Positions 5,785 to 7,706 of a stretch of 7,706 bases of DNA are shown piece by piece. Both the position numbers and the translations under genes were made by a program. The stretch is from Thermoplasmata archaeon. Its GTDB lineage: Archaea; Thermoplasmatota; Thermoplasmata; UBA184. Below the pieces are notes generated by a model. It did not search any database. It was not told the origin of the DNA and saw only the letters and a program-made list of their open reading frames with translations. Where the stretch lies: positions 1 through 7,706 of the forward strand of contig DAHVAA010000070.1 in NCBI GenBank assembly GCA_027314845.1, written 5' to 3'. Numbering within the stretch: the first letter of the stretch is position 1; the number at the start of each line of letters is the position of its first letter.

Positions 5785-5790
5785 TATTTG
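5785..5790 (-). promoter_or_regulatory. TATA element for a leaderless M29-like transcript
   Basis: The reverse strand reads CAAATA, centred 26-27 nt before the GTG at 5761. That is the archaeal TATA-to-start distance, so transcription would begin at or next to the start codon. No Shine-Dalgarno sequence precedes this GTG, which agrees with leaderless translation. Confidence 0.45.
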
Positions 5791-5838
5791 AGCGTTGGGA
5801 ACTCCGCCGACCTTGGGAAAGGGGGGAAACGGAGGGGC

Positions 5839-6039
5839 TCACTCCCGCCCTTGAAGGGGACGCCAGGGTCGGGACGGCACTGGGGGCCGGTCCTCCCCGA
5901 ACGGTGGGGATCCGCCGTCAGAAAAACGGGTCGCATCGAGCAGCCGGCGAATGACGTCGTTGTAGCTCTCCCCCATCCGCCCACGGGCCCGGAGGCGGTC
6001 TCGCACTTCGGTATCCAGGCGTATCGTGGTGGACGGCAT
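5839..6039 (-). CDS. Ribbon-helix-helix protein, VapB/CopG-antitoxin-like
   Basis: A 66-residue protein. Residues 1-35 fit a ribbon-helix-helix DNA-binding fold: strand STTIRLD (3-9), helix 1 TEVRDRLRARG (10-20), a short turn, and helix 2 ESYNDVIRRLLD (24-35). Such dimers bind short repeated operators. In archaea this class is usually a VapB-type antitoxin repressing its own operon, but no PIN-domain or other toxin gene is adjacent: the next gene on the strand is the M29-like gene after 77 nt. The C-terminal 30 residues are Pro/Gly-rich, where an antitoxin would normally carry its toxin-wrapping segment. The ATG at 6039 is clear, with a TATA box about 33 nt upstream and inverted repeats in between, which suggests self-regulation. 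An orphan regulator is the most cautious reading. Confidence 0.82.
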   Translation of the reverse strand: MPSTTIRLDTEVRDRLRARGRMGESYNDVIRRLLDATRFSDGGSPPFGEDRPPVPSRPWRPLQGRE

Positions 6040-6043
6040 CGTC

Positions 6044-6070
6044 TATGCCGTGCATACACTGCATGCGCAT
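6044..6070. promoter_or_regulatory. Cluster of GCAT/ATGC repeats, candidate RHH operator
   Basis: TATGC (6044-6048) and GCATA (6052-6056) form a perfect inverted repeat with a 3-nt spacer. A second perfect palindrome, ATGCGCAT, lies at 6063-6070, and a further GCAT at 6061-6064. They lie directly between the RHH start codon and its TATA box, where a repressor would block transcription. Binding by the RHH protein is inference. Confidence 0.4.
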
Positions 6071-6076
6071 TATACT
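6069..6076 (-). promoter_or_regulatory. TATA box of the RHH gene
   Basis: The reverse strand reads AGTATAAT, centred about 33 nt before the ATG at 6039, giving a predicted leader of only about 7 nt. It overlaps the last palindrome of the GCAT/ATGC cluster. Confidence 0.5.
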
Positions 6077-6090
6077 TTGCCGTTTTGGGA

Positions 6091-6098
6091 TTTATACT
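6091..6098 (+). promoter_or_regulatory. TATA box of the substrate-binding protein gene
   Basis: TTTATACT is one of the best archaeal TATA matches in the window. The predicted start of transcription is near 6120, leaving a leader of about 35 nt before the ATG at 6156. Confidence 0.55.
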
Positions 6099-6121
6099 AG
6101 TGCTCCGACTCTGCCCTCCAC

Positions 6122-6138
6122 AGTCGACAAAGTCGACT
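6122..6138. repeat. Perfect inverted repeat at the predicted transcription start
   Basis: AGTCGAC (6122-6128), AAA, GTCGACT (6132-6138) is a perfect 7-bp inverted repeat with a 3-nt centre. Because GTCGAC is itself palindromic, it is also a direct repeat with a 9-nt period. It sits where transcription of the substrate-binding protein gene should begin, so it is either an operator or a 5' leader hairpin. Confidence 0.5.
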
Positions 6139-6155
6139 TAGAGGATGGAATAGAG

Positions 6156-7706
6156 ATGCAAGCGCGCCCTCGATGGTGGAACGTCGGCGTCCTGGCCGTG
6201 GCCGTGGTCGCTGTGATGTGCCTTAGTATGATCGTGCCGGGGCTCGGGTCGGCCTCGCCGTTGGCCGCCTCGCCGGTGGGTGGATCAGGTGCGGCGGTGA
6301 CTGTCGCTCCGAGCGCCGCCCCACCTCCCGCCGCGTCGGCGAACGTGCCGGCGGCGATCCCGGCCGTCAGCGGCAGTCCCCATCCCGGGACCCTCGATAT
6401 CTATGAGGTGGCTCCGGGTGGCCAGACGAGTGAAGACCCGTCCGTTTCCTATGACACGATCAGTCAGGAACCGGATATTAACGTCTATCAGACGCTGATC
6501 GCCTACAACGGTTCGAGCTCGGCCTCGTTTGTGCCCGAGCTTTCGACCTGTGTGCCGGGCCTGGCGAACGGTGCGAACTCCGCACCCTCGGTCTCGTGCC
6601 AGGCGATGTACGGCAACAGCCTGGTGACGCTGAACGGGGCGGGCCAGCCGATCGCCTTTACTTACCCGATCGACTCGGCGGCGCGGTTCTACGACCCGGC
6701 GACGGGGCACAGCTGGCCGGTCTATCCGTCGGACGTGATGTTCACGCTCTCGCGGACGATGGGCTTTGTGAACCTTCCCGGTGTCGCGGTCATGAACGGC
6801 TGGATCGCCACCCAGGCGCTGGTTCCCTACGGGAACGGTAGCTGGGACGGCGGGATCCACTCTCCGTTCAACAACACGCCGCAGAACATCCTCGGCTCGA
6901 TGCTGGTCAACGACAGCGCCTACTGTCCGACCCCGACGGGGAGCCAGCCGGCGACCAACGGCTGCATCACGTTCCTCGCGACGGGCTCGGGCTCGGTCTG
7001 GCCGTTCTTCAACCAGCTCGTGGGCGATGCCCTCGGCGCCGGTGTGGAGCCGTGCGGCTGGTTCACCGCGCAGGGCGCGTCGGTGCCCGGCTTTGCCGGG
7101 ACGACCGCGGCCAGCGGCGATGGACCGTGCCTGCTGCCGGGCGGTGCGACGAACACCAGCCAGGCGGGGTTCCAGAACTACCTGACCTCGACGAGCCCCA
7201 CGGCGTGGGACGCGTTCGAGGAGCTCGCGAACAACCACCCGGCGGTCCAACCGGGCGTCCAGTTCAACCTGGTCGGGTCGGGGCCTTACTACATCGCGCC
7301 GGGAGCGGACCAGCAGACGGTCGGCTACACACTGCAGGCCAGCCCCGCGTACCACCAGCCCACGGGCTGTGTCGGTTTCGGCGGAGGCTGTGAGCCGGCG
7401 CCGGGCCAGTACCAGGGCAAGGTCGTGGTGCTGTACGAGCCGGACGACACGCAGGGTATCCAAGAGTACATCGCGGGGCAGGCGGACGCGGCAACGATTC
7501 TGCCGCCCGAAACCTCAACGATGCTCCAGCTGCAGGCGAACGGGCAGATCGGGATCCTCTACTCGCCAACGCTCTCGATCTTCTTCGACAACTACGCCCT
7601 GAACTTCAACGTCACGCGGGAGAAGACGATCGACCCGACGGGGAGCCTGAACATTCCGTCGGACTTCTTCGCGTCCAACACGGTGCGCAACCTGCTGAAC
7701 CATGCG
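6156..7706 (+). CDS. ABC transporter substrate-binding protein, family 5 (3' end outside window)
   Basis: The frame is open for 517 codons and runs off the window; family members are often 550-800 residues. Proteins of this family (SBP_bac_5, peptide/nickel/oligosaccharide type) capture solutes outside the cell for an ABC importer. Residues 1-8 are basic or aromatic, 9-27 hydrophobic and 28-34 end in GSAS, a secretion signal. An Ala/Pro/Ser-rich linker follows to about residue 72. Family signatures are the TLDIYEV start of the mature domain, EPDINVYQTLIAYNG (105-119), YPSDVMFTLSR (190-200, the A-DV-FS-R box) and GSGPYYI (374-380). Eight Cys fall in four close pairs (132/148, 257/270, 300/325, 405/412), which suggests disulfides in an extracellular protein. 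The ATG at 6156 is the first after an in-frame TAG at 6150-6152. No typical lipobox is seen. Transporter permease genes would be expected beyond the window. Substrate is unknown. Confidence 0.88.
   Translation, partial: MQARPRWWNVGVLAVAVVAVMCLSMIVPGLGSASPLAASPVGGSGAAVTVAPSAAPPPAASANVPAAIPAVSGSPHPGTLDIYEVAPGGQTSEDPSVSYDTISQEPDINVYQTLIAYNGSSSASFVPELSTCVPGLANGANSAPSVSCQAMYGNSLVTLNGAGQPIAFTYPIDSAARFYDPATGHSWPVYPSDVMFTLSRTMGFVNLPGVAVMNGWIATQALVPYGNGSWDGGIHSPFNNTPQNILGSMLVNDSAYCPTPTGSQPATNGCITFLATGSGSVWPFFNQLVGDALGAGVEPCGWFTAQGASVPGFAGTTAASGDGPCLLPGGATNTSQAGFQNYLTSTSPTAWDAFEELANNHPAVQPGVQFNLVGSGPYYIAPGADQQTVGYTLQASPAYHQPTGCVGFGGGCEPAPGQYQGKVVVLYEPDDTQGIQEYIAGQADAATILPPETSTMLQLQANGQIGILYSPTLSIFFDNYALNFNVTREKTIDPTGSLNIPSDFFASNTVRNLLNHA

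Noticed and set aside
6144..6152. ATG-GAA-TAG mini-frame just before the substrate-binding protein start
   Set aside because: Two codons with no ribosome-binding site; most likely chance, although the in-frame TAG is useful to fix the true start at 6156.
6285..7463. Long Arg/Val-rich frame on the minus strand
   Set aside because: It is the antisense shadow of the substrate-binding protein gene, lacks any domain pattern, and its length follows from high GC at third codon positions.
1..7706. CRISPR array, insertion sequence, tRNA or rRNA genes
   Set aside because: No spaced direct-repeat array, transposase-like frame, terminal inverted repeats with target duplication, or tRNA cloverleaf sequence was seen on either strand.

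Overview
The window looks like GC-rich archaeal chromosome. The first gene encodes an archaeal/eukaryotic-type SUI1 initiation factor (aIF1). TATA-box-like elements (TTATAA, TTTATACT, CAAATA) lie upstream of several genes, and several starts are GTG codons with little or no Shine-Dalgarno sequence. A high-GC member of the Thermoplasmatota is my best guess, from overall style only and not from any marker placement.

Layout. (1) 45-362 (+) aIF1/SUI1. (2) 466-1320 (+) two-domain thiosulfate sulfurtransferase (rhodanese) with an intact C-terminal active-site Cys. It converges, across a 28-nt gap holding a perfect hairpin, on (3) 1349-2047 (-), an unusual fusion of a GcvH-like lipoyl-type domain, whose lipoylated Lys is replaced by Arg, to a TusA-like domain that keeps the sulfur-carrier Cys but not the CPxP motif. 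(4) 2127-2324 (+) small Cys/His-rich putative zinc protein, divergent from the fusion. (5) 2352-2879 (-) SRPBCC/AHSA1-type protein. (6) 2880-3227 non-coding gap of about 350 nt with a TATA box. (7) 3228-3758 (+) DinB-like four-helix protein. (8) 3814-4563 (-) HpcH/HpaI-family class II aldolase. (9) 4655-5761 (-) peptidase-M29-like protein that appears to have lost most metal ligands. (10) 5839-6039 (-) ribbon-helix-helix protein of antitoxin type without a visible toxin. (11) 6040-6155 AT-rich divergent promoter region with inverted repeats. (12) 6156 to the window end (+) secreted family-5 (peptide/nickel-type) ABC substrate-binding protein, cut by the window edge.

Most of the window is ordinary metabolism and housekeeping. 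The most unusual part is the sulfur-handling neighbourhood at 466-2324. There a rhodanese faces a protein that joins two carrier-type domains, lipoyl-carrier-like and sulfur-carrier-like, with the classical lipoylation site absent. Whether the two genes work together is inference: they are convergent, not an operon. The second point of interest is the pairing of an orphan ribbon-helix-helix regulator with an array of GCAT/ATGC repeats in the region it shares with the transporter gene. All family assignments rest on motif recognition by eye; no database search was possible.
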